From Pedobacter sp. Leaf216 (GTDB lineage Bacteria > Bacteroidota > Bacteroidia > Sphingobacteriales > Sphingobacteriaceae), in NCBI RefSeq assembly GCF_001421515.1, contig NZ_LMKM01000034.1, forward strand, positions 124,001-188,000: 64,000 nucleotides of DNA, read 5' to 3'. Below are positions 26,061-35,297 of this stretch, in pieces; the stretch's first letter is position 1, and every line of letters begins with the position of its first letter. The position numbers and the translations under genes are program-made. The notes under the pieces are model-generated. The model saw only the letters and a program-made list of their open reading frames with translations, had not been told where the DNA came from and ran no database searches.

Positions 26061-26209
26061 TTAATTAATTGATTTTAGCAATGCAGTTTAAGAAAGCATA
26101 ATTATTATCTAAAATAATCAAACTGCATTAAATTTTATATATTTTGTTCTTTTGTTCTTTGTTTGTAACCGTCAAATATAGTGTATTTAATACACCAAGT
26201 ATATAATTT

Positions 26210-26629
26210 TTATATTACCAAATTCTCCTTACTCTTTAACTTAGTCGGATCAATCTTCGCAGCCACCTGTATATCAGGCAGTTTATTCAATCCGTTGATC
26301 AGATAATCCAAATCTTCCTTATCAATAAATTCTTTAATTATGATAAAAAAATCTACTTTGTTCATCTCCGGAATTAAGAAACCATCGCTGCTTTTATTGC
26401 AAATTAAGTAGTATTCTACCTCTCCCTGCTCTACAAAAAAGTAATATTTAGAGAACGACCAGGCAGGTTCATCGATATTAAAAAATATTTCGTGGTCGTC
26501 TATTTTCTCAAATTGTGTATTTAATCGGGTATTAATTTTGTGGCAAAGCACATAGTCTTTTAAGGGTGCTGTGATCGCAATCAGTATAAAATCAAGGTCT
26601 AAGGTAAGTTTTAGGTAAGTTCTATTCAA
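26210..26629 (-). CDS. IPExxxVDY family protein
   Basis: A 139-residue cytosolic protein carrying IPEMNKVDFF (about 95-104), a match to the motif that names this Bacteroidetes-specific family (the last aromatic being Phe rather than Tyr). The rest is a mixed alpha/beta sequence with a tryptophan-containing centre (EPAWSFSKYYFF). Function unknown; conservation of its place beside acpP-fabF-rnc and pyk suggests a tie to lipid or central metabolism. It is divergent from acpP. The C-terminal lysine-rich tail may be flexible. Confidence 0.82.
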   Translation of the reverse strand: MNRTYLKLTLDLDFILIAITAPLKDYVLCHKINTRLNTQFEKIDDHEIFFNIDEPAWSFSKYYFFVEQGEVEYYLICNKSSDGFLIPEMNKVDFFIIIKEFIDKEDLDYLINGLNKLPDIQVAAKIDPTKLKSKENLVI

Positions 26630-26723
26630 AGCGAAATAAATTATTTACAGAACGAAATTAAAAAACTAATTCTATATTCGCTGTGTTATTGAGATACCAA
26701 AATTACGTATCGAAATAAAAACA

Positions 26724-26754
26724 TTTGAAAATTGTAAGAATTTATTTTTCTTTG
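26724..26754 (+). promoter_or_regulatory. Promoter of the acpP-fabF-rnc operon
   Basis: TTTG at 26724-26727, a 19-base spacer and TTTCTTTG at 26747-26754 fit the -33/-7 pattern with one mismatch (second base T instead of A), 33 bases before the acpP start. Confidence 0.5.
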
Positions 26755-26787
26755 CACAGAATTATTTAACCATTAAATTATAAAATT

Positions 26788-27024
26788 ATGTCTGATATTG
26801 CTTCAAGAGTTAAGGCTATTATCGTAGAAAAACTAGGTGTTGACGAAAGCGAAGTTACGCCAGAGGCTTCATTCACCAACGATTTAGGTGCAGATTCTTT
26901 AGATACCGTAGAGTTGATTATGGAATTTGAAAAAGAATTCAATGTAGCTATTCCTGATGATCAGGCTGAAACCATCGGTACAGTTGGTCAAGCGATTGCT
27001 TATTTGGAAAAAAACGTTAAATAG
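26788..27024 (+). CDS. acpP: Acyl carrier protein
   Basis: Carries growing acyl chains during fatty-acid synthesis on a phosphopantetheine attached to Ser in GADSLDTVEL (Ser about 39). The 78-residue acidic helical protein has standard length, and helix III ends with TVGQAIAYLEK. It is followed after 21 bases by fabF and then rnc, a conserved operon. Confidence 0.97.
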   Translation: MSDIASRVKAIIVEKLGVDESEVTPEASFTNDLGADSLDTVELIMEFEKEFNVAIPDDQAETIGTVGQAIAYLEKNVK

Positions 27025-27045
27025 AATTACGCTTTTTCAGTATAA

Positions 27046-28299
27046 ATGGAATTAAAAAGAGTAGTAGTAACAGGGTTGGGTGCGCTCACTCCTATAGGCA
27101 ATAATGTTCCCGATTTTTGGGAAGGATTGACTAACGGGGTGAGTGGCGCTGCTCCTATTAAGGGTTTTGACACTGAAAAGTTTAAAACCAAATTCGCTTG
27201 TGAGGTAAAAAACTTTAATCCTGAAGATTTTTTGGAGAAAAAGGAAGCCCGCAAGCTTGATCCGTTTGTACAATATGCTCTTGTAGCAACAGATGAGGCT
27301 GTGAAGGATGGTGGTTTTGATTTTGAAAAATTAGATACTAACCGGATCGGAGTTATCTGGGGCGCAGGCATAGGTGGATTGAAAACTTTCCTTGATGAAA
27401 TTTCGAATTTCGCCAAAGGAGATGGTACGCCAAGATACAATCCATTTTTTATTCCTAAAATGATTATTGATATCGCTCCTGGGCATATCTCAATCAAATA
27501 TGGCTTACGTGGGCCAAATTTTGCAACTGTTTCGGCATGTGCTTCCTCTACTAACGCAATGATTGATGCATTTAACTATATCCGTTTGGGTATGGCCGAT
27601 GTAATCATCAGCGGTGGTTCAGAAGCCATTATCAATGAAGCAGGTATGGGTGGTTTTAACGCCATGCATGCATTATCAACACGAAACGAAGATCCGGCAA
27701 CAGCATCACGTCCTTTTGATAAAGACCGTGATGGATTTGTAGCTGGTGAAGGTGCAGGAACCATTATTTTAGAAGAACTTGAACATGCAAAGGCAAGAGG
27801 TGCAAAAATTTATGCAGAGCTTGTTGGCGGTGGAATGAGTGCTGATGCTAATCACATTACTGCACCACATCCTGAAGGTTTGGGCGCTAGAATGGTAATG
27901 ACAAATGCACTAAAAGATGCTGGTTTAACAACTGCTGATATAGATTATATCAATGTGCATGGTACTTCTACACCACTTGGTGATATTAGTGAAACCAAAG
28001 CCATTGGTACATTGTTTGGTGAAGATGCTTACCGTTTAAACATCAGTTCTACCAAATCGATGACTGGCCACCTTTTAGGTGCAGCCGGGGCTATTGAAGC
28101 TATTGCAGCAATTCTTTCTGTTAAAAATGATATTGTTCCTCCAACAATCAATCACTTTACAGATGATCCTGCGTTTGACCCTAAATTGAACTTTACTTTT
28201 AATAAAGCGCAAAAACGTACTGTTAGAGCTGCTTTGAGTAATACGTTCGGTTTTGGTGGCCATAATGCTTCTGTTATTTTTAAGAAATTCGAAGATTAA
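27046..28299 (+). CDS. fabF: 3-oxoacyl-[ACP] synthase II
   Basis: Condensing enzyme that extends acyl-ACP with malonyl-ACP. It has 417 residues, with the catalytic cysteine in VSACASSTNAM (about 165-170), and the two histidines in VHGTSTPLGD (about 305) and KSMTGHLLGAAG (about 342). The N-terminus KRVVVTGLGALTPIG is canonical. Located between acpP and rnc. Confidence 0.97.
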   Translation: MELKRVVVTGLGALTPIGNNVPDFWEGLTNGVSGAAPIKGFDTEKFKTKFACEVKNFNPEDFLEKKEARKLDPFVQYALVATDEAVKDGGFDFEKLDTNRIGVIWGAGIGGLKTFLDEISNFAKGDGTPRYNPFFIPKMIIDIAPGHISIKYGLRGPNFATVSACASSTNAMIDAFNYIRLGMADVIISGGSEAIINEAGMGGFNAMHALSTRNEDPATASRPFDKDRDGFVAGEGAGTIILEELEHAKARGAKIYAELVGGGMSADANHITAPHPEGLGARMVMTNALKDAGLTTADIDYINVHGTSTPLGDISETKAIGTLFGEDAYRLNISSTKSMTGHLLGAAGAIEAIAAILSVKNDIVPPTINHFTDDPAFDPKLNFTFNKAQKRTVRAALSNTFGFGGHNASVIFKKFED

Positions 28300-28393
28300 T
28301 TAAAACAGCCCTGCTATATAATTTTGTATGCTAATTAAAAATAGATAACTTAGTTAAATATGCTAATTAGCCGTTAATTGTGTTATTTATTTA

Positions 28394-29122
28394 ATGCCGA
28401 TATTAAAATTATATAAACTTTATCTTTCTCCTCAAAAGGAGTTTGTTAAAAAGCTGAAAAACATTTTAGGTTTTGTTCCGGGCAATGTTACGCTTTATCA
28501 AATGGCGTTCAGGCATCGCTCTGTAGCAAAGGTTTTAAAAAATGGCAGCAGAAGTAGCAACGAACGCTTAGAATTTTTAGGCGACGCTGTTTTAGGTTCA
28601 GTAATTGCAGAATTGCTTTTTAAACATTATCCCTACAAAGAAGAAGGTTTCTTAACCGAAATGCGCTCAAAAATTGTAAATAGGGCTAATTTAAACCAAT
28701 TGGCTAAAAAAATTGGTTTTGATAAGCTTATCCAGTTCGATCAGCGTTCGGTAAGTATACAAACCAAACACAATTCGATGTTGGGCGATGCTTTTGAAGC
28801 CATTGTAGGTGCCATTTATATGGATAAGGGTTATAACTTTACCAAAGAGTTTTTGCTCCGCAGAATTGTAAAACCACATATCGACATCCATACCCTGGAG
28901 CTTACAGAAACCAATTTTAAGAGTAAACTTATTGAGTGGTGCCAACGCCATGGTAAAGATGTGATGTTCGAACTGGCTGAAAATGGCGAAGGTGAAAGTG
29001 CCAAACTATTTACCATTAGCGCCGTAGTTGAAGGTGAAAAAGTGGGCACCGGAAGAGATTACAACAAGAAAAATGCAGAAAAATTAGCGGCAGAAAAAGC
29101 CTGCGAAGCGTTGAGTATTTAA
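28394..29122 (+). CDS. rnc: Ribonuclease III
   Basis: Endonuclease cutting double-stranded RNA in rRNA and mRNA processing. The 242-residue protein has the signature NERLEFLGDAVLG (about 56-68), the second acidic site MLGDAFEAIVGAIY (about 130-143), and a C-terminal double-stranded-RNA-binding domain (about 170-240) with NKKNAEKLAAEKACEAL. All catalytic acids are present. The N-terminus (MPILKLYKLYLSPQKEF) is longer than in E. coli, as usual in this phylum. Confidence 0.96.
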   Translation: MPILKLYKLYLSPQKEFVKKLKNILGFVPGNVTLYQMAFRHRSVAKVLKNGSRSSNERLEFLGDAVLGSVIAELLFKHYPYKEEGFLTEMRSKIVNRANLNQLAKKIGFDKLIQFDQRSVSIQTKHNSMLGDAFEAIVGAIYMDKGYNFTKEFLLRRIVKPHIDIHTLELTETNFKSKLIEWCQRHGKDVMFELAENGEGESAKLFTISAVVEGEKVGTGRDYNKKNAEKLAAEKACEALSI

Positions 29123-29316
29123 ATTTATTGTTTAGCAATCATTGGTTCATAGCATGAATTATAAAATGAGCTAATCAGAAACGTTAAAAATCCACACGCA
29201 AGCTTGTTTCTTTACTCCATGTGATCAGATTTTACAGCTTTAAATAAAAGCTTCAGATTTCATGCTGTACCAAATACGCTCTACTCCTAACTCACAACTC
29301 CCTACTCCCAACTAAA

Positions 29317-30027
29317 TTACTTCCCCTTCCCAAGCGTATCCGTAAATTTTTTCGACGATTCTTTAATGTATTTAATGTAATCGTAGCTGTTCCAGTATTG
29401 GGCTTTATCAAACTCCGGGCGACAGTTTAGCATGTATTTTTCCAGGGTATCACCTCTTAAGTCGGTATTGCTTTTAATGATGCTCTGGTTGAAATATACA
29501 TCAATCTGCGACTGTTTAATTTCGTTATCAGCGTACCGGCCAAACCTTCGGGCATTTTTTGGGTCAGTACCAAGTAAATTATACAATGCATTCAGCGGGC
29601 TAAATATTGCTGATAAAACTGTTGTTTTGCCTCCGTTGTATACGCCCTTATTTTTAAACTCCCTTTTAATTTCATTAAGATCCTGTTGTTTGGTATTGCC
29701 CCTAATGGTTACATCATCCAATGTTGTGCTTCCACGAACCAAATAAATTACTAAATCTTTCTCACTGTTTACCACAACACGCTGGTCGATCAAATCCCTT
29801 TTAATAACGAGAAGCGTATCACCAATTTTTGCTTTAAGTTGAAACATACCAATATCATTACTACCCACACCGATTCCGGTACGCAGATTTGTAATTTCTG
29901 ATAGGGCAATTCTGATATTTGAGCCTTTTTCGATTACAACGCCTTTCACAATAAAATCCTGGGCCTGTGTAACGAAGCAGATTGAGGTTAGAACGAATAG
30001 TATGATGGCAAATTTGAAGTTTTTCAT
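29317..30027 (-). CDS. CarboxypepD_reg-like exported protein, paralog 3 of 3
   Basis: The 236-residue protein has a signal peptide (ending TQAQ), then a CarboxypepD_reg-like domain (FIVKGVVIEKGSNIRIALSEI, GSNDIGMFQLKAKIGDTLLV) and a family-specific C-terminal half ending in YIKYIKESSKKFTDTL. It is closely similar to the next two genes upstream in the same orientation; the trio presumably arose by tandem duplication. The N-terminal domain is common on Bacteroidetes cell-envelope proteins; no enzymatic motif is visible. Function unknown. It lacks a barrel, so it is likely periplasmic or membrane-attached. Confidence 0.72.
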   Translation of the reverse strand: MKNFKFAIILFVLTSICFVTQAQDFIVKGVVIEKGSNIRIALSEITNLRTGIGVGSNDIGMFQLKAKIGDTLLVIKRDLIDQRVVVNSEKDLVIYLVRGSTTLDDVTIRGNTKQQDLNEIKREFKNKGVYNGGKTTVLSAIFSPLNALYNLLGTDPKNARRFGRYADNEIKQSQIDVYFNQSIIKSNTDLRGDTLEKYMLNCRPEFDKAQYWNSYDYIKYIKESSKKFTDTLGKGK

Positions 30028-30034
30028 TATGTAA

Positions 30035-30751
30035 TTAATTATTGTGTTTCAAAGTATCGGTATATTTCTTAGCCGATTCTTTGATGTATTTAACAGCATC
30101 ATAGTTATTCCAGTTAAGGGTTGTGCTGCGTGTTGGGTAATAATCGAGCAAAAATTTATCAAGCTCTTTTCCTGTTAAAGTTGTATTTTTTGCGACTAAG
30201 GTTTTATTAAAAAACTTATCCACCTCAATCAAACTCAATTCCTTTTTATAATAACGGTTAAAGTTACGTGCCCTCGCCGGTGTTTTACCAAAAAGCTCAT
30301 AAAAAAATGTTAATGGGCTACCACCAAAAGGACTCAGCAAAAGTAACGGTGGTTTTCCTTCAAAAAACGAACCATTCCTTTTAAAATCTCTTTTTATACC
30401 TTCCATCTCTTGCTTTTTAGTTTGTCCTTTAACTGTTACCTCCTCTAGCATCGTACTTTCCCTAACCAGATAGATTACCAGATCATCGTCTGTTTTAACC
30501 ACTATTTTTTGATCAGTCAGATTTCTTTTTTGGATCAACAGGGTATCACCGTTCCGGGCATTTAACTGAAACATTCCGATATCGTTACTCGTTGCCCCCA
30601 TTTTACTGCGGATATTGGTAATAGCTGCAAAAGCTATCCGCACATTAGATCCTTTTTCTATCACCACACCTTTAAGTACAAAATTCTGTGCTTTTGCATT
30701 TAAGCTTATAACTAAGGTGATGAATAAAAGAATATTCTTAACATGCTTCAT
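30035..30751 (-). CDS. CarboxypepD_reg-like exported protein, paralog 2 of 3
   Basis: The 238-residue protein has a signal peptide (ending NAKAQ) and is a paralog of its neighbours: FVLKGVVIEKGSNVRIAFAAI, GMFQLNARNGDTLLI, LVIYLVRESTMLEEVTVKGQ, and YDAVKYIKESAKKYTDTL at the C-terminus. It lies 6 bases downstream of paralog 1 and 7 bases upstream of paralog 3, so the three form an operon. No recognisable catalytic residues. Confidence 0.72.
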   Translation of the reverse strand: MKHVKNILLFITLVISLNAKAQNFVLKGVVIEKGSNVRIAFAAITNIRSKMGATSNDIGMFQLNARNGDTLLIQKRNLTDQKIVVKTDDDLVIYLVRESTMLEEVTVKGQTKKQEMEGIKRDFKRNGSFFEGKPPLLLLSPFGGSPLTFFYELFGKTPARARNFNRYYKKELSLIEVDKFFNKTLVAKNTTLTGKELDKFLLDYYPTRSTTLNWNNYDAVKYIKESAKKYTDTLKHNN

Positions 30752-30757
30752 TGTGCG

Positions 30758-31471
30758 TTATAATGGCTTGGTTAAAGTATCTAGGTACTGCTTTGCTGAT
30801 TTTTTAATATAGCCTACAGCGTCGTAGTTAGTCCAGTTTTTAATCTGTTTATATTTCGGCCTGTAATCCAACATAAACTTATCCATCTGCTTACCCGTAA
30901 ATGTTGTATTATTTTTAACAATCCTGACGTTAAAAAACCGGTCTATTTCCAATTCCTTCGTTTCATTTTCATAATAACGGTCAAAACGTTTTGCATTTTT
31001 CCGCTCTGCGCTAAAAAGCTCCATTACAGCAGCCAAAGGATAGCGCATATAATATAGCGGATTTCGTTTTTTACCATAAAAATAAGTTTTCTTCTGGTGT
31101 GCTAACCTAATAGCTGACAAATTTTGTTGTTTGTTTTCTGCTCTAATTGTTACATCCTCCAATAACATATCAGCACGAACGAGGTTAATAACCAGATCCT
31201 GATCATTGGACACCACCACAATGATGTTGTTAAAATGCCTTTTTGTGATTACTAAGGTATCGCCAATTTTAGCTTTAATTGCGAAGAGGCCCATATCGTT
31301 ACTACCTACTGCCTGCTTGTTGCTAATATTGGTAATAACGGCCAACGCAATGCGGAGCTGGGTTCCTTTTTCTATAATGACGCCTTTGGTTGAGGTATTT
31401 TGAGCGAGCGTTTTTTTAGGAAAAAAGAACAATAGTAATGAAAGTGATATTGTAGTTAAAAATGCTTTCAT
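30758..31471 (-). CDS. CarboxypepD_reg-like exported protein, paralog 1 of 3
   Basis: The first gene of the trio, 237 residues from the ATG at 31471 (MKAFLTTISLSLLLFFF signal peptide). The open frame extends to 31501 but that would add ten residues before the signal peptide. Conserved blocks: KGVIIEKGTQLRIALAVI, GSNDMGLFAIKAKIGDTLVI, DRYYENETKELEIDRFFN, YDAVGYIKKSAKQYLDTL. No known function. Upstream 31472-31845 is the shared intergenic region with the chitinase gene. Confidence 0.72.
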   Translation of the reverse strand: MKAFLTTISLSLLLFFFPKKTLAQNTSTKGVIIEKGTQLRIALAVITNISNKQAVGSNDMGLFAIKAKIGDTLVITKRHFNNIIVVVSNDQDLVINLVRADMLLEDVTIRAENKQQNLSAIRLAHQKKTYFYGKKRNPLYYMRYPLAAVMELFSAERKNAKRFDRYYENETKELEIDRFFNVRIVKNNTTFTGKQMDKFMLDYRPKYKQIKNWTNYDAVGYIKKSAKQYLDTLTKPL

Positions 31472-31845
31472 ACCTGTGAGATATTTTTGTAAAATTAGCA
31501 TTTGTTAACCTTGTAAACTGTTAAAGAAACGTTAATAACAATAAGAAAACAACCGGTAGATTTTATTTAGCACATGCTAGGATGATGCCTCTCCTTTGGG
31601 CAATTGAAATCCAATCCTCAATTTACTCCGGCTCTATTAAAACAGCATAGATCTTATAAAGGATGATCATTTTATTTAAGACAAGTTAATTTAAAACTAA
31701 TTTAATGATCCCATTGAGTTCTATTATGAATTGTGTAGAAAACCTGAAATAATGGTATATATAGCATTTATAAAGAGGTTAAGTAAAAGGAATTGGCAAA
31801 AATGAAGTATTATTACTACATTTGAGTATACCTAATACTTAAAAT
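31472..31845. promoter_or_regulatory. Divergent intergenic region; chitinase promoter
   Basis: A TTG at 31793-31795, 21-base spacer and TACATTTG at 31817-31824 form a good promoter for the chitinase gene, 21 bases before its start. On the minus strand no consensus box was found before the paralog operon. The rest of the 374-bp gap shows nothing recognisable. Confidence 0.5.
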
Positions 31846-33377
31846 ATGAAGAACAAATCATTCACTACTAGCCACGCACTGGCTACAGAATTTACTTTAT
31901 CCAAAAAAAAGGCGTTAATGGCCATAACTGTACTTCTCTCCATTTTTGCTTCCTGTAAAAAAGACAATTTGGAAACTTTAACGCCGGAAGGAACTTTAAA
32001 AATTCCGCAAAAACAGGCTGTTGTAAATACGAATACCAATCCAAGTTTAAATAAACCGATCACAATTGGCTATTATCCGAGTTGGAGCGAAGGGTGGCTC
32101 AATGAGGATGGGATAAGTCCGTTTACTTCATTGCCATCAAGTGTAACCCATGTTTTTTTTGCATTTGCAAAACCAAATCTTACTTATATTAAAGGTTCAT
32201 ATAATATTACTACTGTTAACACTGGATTGGAATGTTATTCAACTCCAGATCCTAAAGATGGTGGTTTAATGCTAAAACGTGCAGTTGGCATTTTAAAACA
32301 GAAGGGCATCAGCGTAATCCTTTCAATAGGTGGCGAAAGTTATTGGAATACTTCAGAAAACTTCGATAACATCAATTATCAGCACATTAAAGACCTTATT
32401 GACGATATTGGTTTTGCGGGAATTGATTGGGATTTGAACCAAATGCCAGCTTCAGCGAATCGGGCAATGCATTAAATGTTGGCAGATTAACTAAATACAT
32501 TTCGGAATCAAGAAAACTGATGCCAAAATCGGAAGGTTATCTTATTACTACCGCTCCTGCAGGTGCTGGTGCTTTGGGTGGATTAAATAATGATGATCCT
32601 CAATCACCCTTCGCCTATGGCAAACGAAATGCGGTAACAAACGAGACAGATAATTTTCTGTACAGCTTTACTGATCCAACCAAAAGCATTAGTTTATTTG
32701 GATTCTCATCTACGGGCGCAATGATACCTGTAATGAAAGCTGTTGGTGATCAACTGGATATTATTGCTTATCAGGCTTACAATACAGGGGCAGCACCCAA
32801 CCGAAACCTGATGTATGATTCTTATGCCTATTATGCCAACCAATACGGCTTTAAACTTGCACATGGCACGCACGTTCCAGGTGAGCCTTGGGGACCATAT
32901 TTTGAACATACACCAGAATTTGTTGCCAATTTGGCTAAATATATTCACGATGGAGGCTCACAGAATAGGGCTGGCAAAAATGATGGGATAATGATCTGGA
33001 ACTTATCTTTACTATCGAATAAAAACACGAACTATACCGGGGTTACTTATTTAAACATGGCAGGCAAAATTTTAAACGGGCAAACCAAAGAGGCTGCTCT
33101 TGCCAATGCTTTTGATTATAAAAACCAACCAACAACACCTATAAATCCGCCGGTTACACCACCTGTAATTCCACCAACTACAACGCCTACCAATCCACCA
33201 GGCGGCACAGGAGGCTGTGGCATAGCTGCGTATGATGCAACTAAATCTTACCCAACCGCTGGTACAAAAGTTTATTATAAAGGAAAAATTTACAAAAACA
33301 AGTGGTATGTAAACCCTAATCAAGTACCTGAAACAGAAGAATGGGGCCCTTGGGAATTTGTTGCAAATTGTAGCTAG
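31846..33377 (+). pseudogene. GH18 chitinase with CBM5/12, frameshifted at the catalytic motif
   Basis: Two overlapping frames encode one chitinase. Frame 1 (31846-32433) gives a lipoprotein-like N-terminus (FASCKKDN), then the GH18 barrel start (ITIGYYPSWSEGW, ILSIGGESYW) to AGIDWD. A missing T in 32433-32435 shifts the frame: read on in the -1 register (to 33377) it continues DFEPNASF, a perfect completion of the DxxDxDxE catalytic motif. The remaining part has the barrel's rest, a Pro/Thr linker (about PPVTPPVIPPTTTP) and a C-terminal chitin-binding module with aromatic residues and KVYYKGKIYKNKWY. Without correction translation stops at 32475. Real inactivation or a sequencing error cannot be distinguished. 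Confidence 0.85.
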
Positions 33378-33586
33378 GGCAATAGCTATTTTTTAACTAC
33401 GCCAGTTGAACAGACTAGCCTCAACAGGCGATTGAAATAATTTACTTTCGATGGCAAAAAGGTAATCTAAGATTGGCACAAAAGTTTTAAAAAAAACAAG
33501 CGGTTACGAGTGCCAGTTAGGTTTCATAAACTGAAAAATAAGTTTAATTGGAATTTGTGAAAGTGAAAATAAATTCAATATTATTC

Positions 33587-33627
33587 AATAACCTGGGATG
33601 AAAAAATCATTCCAGGTTATTTTTTTT
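33587..33627 (+). terminator. Strong intrinsic terminator downstream of the chitinase gene
   Basis: A 15-bp stem (33587-33601 with 33607-33621, one G-U pair), 5-base A loop, and T-run. It lies 210 bases after the chitinase stop; the intervening 33378-33586 holds no gene I can support. Confidence 0.8.
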
Positions 33628-33704
33628 ATTAAAATTTACTTTTGTGTATCAATATCCTTAGAAAACAGTAAACCATCATCCAAAAACTCTTCACTAATTT
33701 TTCT

Positions 33705-33712
33705 TACCTTTG
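33705..33712 (+). promoter_or_regulatory. TAnnTTTG promoter box abutting the yicC start
   Basis: TACCTTTG ends only 3 bases before the ATG at 33716. Unless transcription begins unusually early, the yicC-gmk message has no 5' leader. Confidence 0.5.
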
Positions 33713-33715
33713 CGC

Positions 33716-34591
33716 ATGATAAAATCCATGACAGGATACGGCTTAGCAACAGCCGATTATGCAAATGCAAAGTATAGTGTCGAAATCAAATCGCTCAACA
33801 GCAAATTTCTTGAGCTGAATTTAAAATATCCTAAAGCTTTTTCTGATAAAGAACTGATCCTGCGCAACATCTGTAGTAAAGATATTGAACGCGGAAAGGT
33901 AAGTTTAAGCATCAATGTAGAACGTACCAATGGTGAAGTTACAGGTGCTACCATCAATACCGCATTATTAAGCCATTATTATAAGCAACTTATTGCAGTT
34001 AATAATGAATTGGGTGCTGAGAGCAGCAACTTGCTGCAAACTGCCTTAACTTTTCCCGATGTGATCAGCTACAAGGAAGAAAGTGTAAGTGAGGATGAAT
34101 GGAACCACCTTTACCAGATTTTTACGGAGGCTTTGGCTAATTTTAATAAATTTAGAGAGGATGAAGGTGCTGTTTTAAAGGCCGATTTAACATTAAGGAT
34201 CAAAAACATTCTTTCTTATTTCAAATCTGTAGAAGAATTGGAACCTAAAAGGATTTCTGCAATCCGCGATAAATTTACCCAATTTTTAGATGATGCCGTA
34301 GGTAAGGTAAATATCGACCAAAACCGCTTTGAGCAGGAACTGATCTATTATATTGATAAAATTGACATTACTGAAGAAAAAACACGGTTAAAAAGTCATT
34401 GTGATTATTTCTTGCAAACTTTGGCAAGCAAGGAAGCAAACGGAAAAAAAATGGGTTTTATTTCTCAGGAAATTGGAAGAGAAATTAATACCATGGGTGC
34501 CAAGGCTAACGATGCCCAGATGCAACAGTTTGTTGTGGGTATGAAAGAAGAATTAGAAAAAATAAAGGAACAATTATTGAACGTATTATAA
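33716..34591 (+). CDS. YicC/YloC family endoribonuclease
   Basis: Cytosolic 291-residue protein beginning MIKSMTGYG, the family's conserved start. It contains the N-terminal YicC domain (SVEIKSLNSKFLELNLKYP, about 25-43) and the DUF1732 C-terminal domain with ITEEKTRLKSHCDYF and IGREINTMGAKAND. The E. coli and Bacillus relatives are stress-related RNases. Upstream the frame extends by two codons (TTG start), judged unlikely. It precedes gmk and nadD in the same direction, a conserved order in Bacteroidetes. The TACCTTTG box lies only 3 bases upstream of the ATG. Confidence 0.9.
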   Translation: MIKSMTGYGLATADYANAKYSVEIKSLNSKFLELNLKYPKAFSDKELILRNICSKDIERGKVSLSINVERTNGEVTGATINTALLSHYYKQLIAVNNELGAESSNLLQTALTFPDVISYKEESVSEDEWNHLYQIFTEALANFNKFREDEGAVLKADLTLRIKNILSYFKSVEELEPKRISAIRDKFTQFLDDAVGKVNIDQNRFEQELIYYIDKIDITEEKTRLKSHCDYFLQTLASKEANGKKMGFISQEIGREINTMGAKANDAQMQQFVVGMKEELEKIKEQLLNVL

Positions 34592-34658
34592 GCGGAAAGA
34601 CTAAAGACTAAGCAAAAAGCTGCTTTGGTCTTTTAGCTTTTTGCTTTCAGCTTACAAA

Positions 34659-35228
34659 ATGAAACAAGGCAAATTAATCATATTTTCGGCACCATCAGGA
34701 GCAGGTAAAACAACTATAGTACATCATTTATTAACGAAATTTCCTGAGCTGAGCTTTTCTATTTCTGCAACAACACGCGAACTAAGAGGTGCCGAAACAC
34801 ATGAAAACGATTACTATTTTATCAGTAAGGAAGAATTTTTACACAAAGTTGCCCGTCAGGAGTTTGTAGAGTTTGAGGAAGTTTACAACGGAACTTTTTA
34901 TGGCACCTTACGCTCAGAAATCGAGCGCATCTGGAACGATGGCAAACACGTAATCTTCGATATTGATGTGGAAGGTGGTATCCGTTTAAAAAGAAAATAT
35001 GAAGATGATGCTCTGGCAATTTTTGTTCAGCCACCATCGTTGGATGTATTAAAAGAACGTTTAAGCGGAAGAGGAACAGATAGTGCAGAGAAATTGCAGG
35101 AACGTTTTATTAAAGCTGAAAAAGAATTACTCTACGCAGATAAGTTTGATGTAATTTTAAAAAATTATGATCTGGCTACTGCCTGTGCAGAAGCGGAGCA
35201 ATTGGTGGGAGATTTCTTAAAAAGTTAG
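34659..35228 (+). CDS. gmk: Guanylate kinase
   Basis: Phosphorylates GMP to GDP with ATP. The 189-residue protein has the P-loop SAPSGAGKTT (about 9-18), the GMP-binding segment STTRELRGAE-like (TTRELRGAETHENDYYFI), FEEVYNGTFYGT, and the lid arginines. The ATG at 34659 matches the normal N-terminus; the frame is open to 34641. It lies 67 bases after yicC, and probably is in the same transcript. Confidence 0.95.
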   Translation: MKQGKLIIFSAPSGAGKTTIVHHLLTKFPELSFSISATTRELRGAETHENDYYFISKEEFLHKVARQEFVEFEEVYNGTFYGTLRSEIERIWNDGKHVIFDIDVEGGIRLKRKYEDDALAIFVQPPSLDVLKERLSGRGTDSAEKLQERFIKAEKELLYADKFDVILKNYDLATACAEAEQLVGDFLKS

Positions 35229-35297
35229 CAGTTGAAAGCTTTCAATTTTCAGTTTATGTAGTATAAATACTTTTCCAATAAAATACGAGATTAGTTT

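Noticed and set aside
32427..32475. Programmed -1 frameshift in the chitinase gene
   Set aside because: The junction GGATTTGAAC has no X-XXY-YYZ slippery heptamer and I see no downstream pseudoknot; a missing T is simpler.
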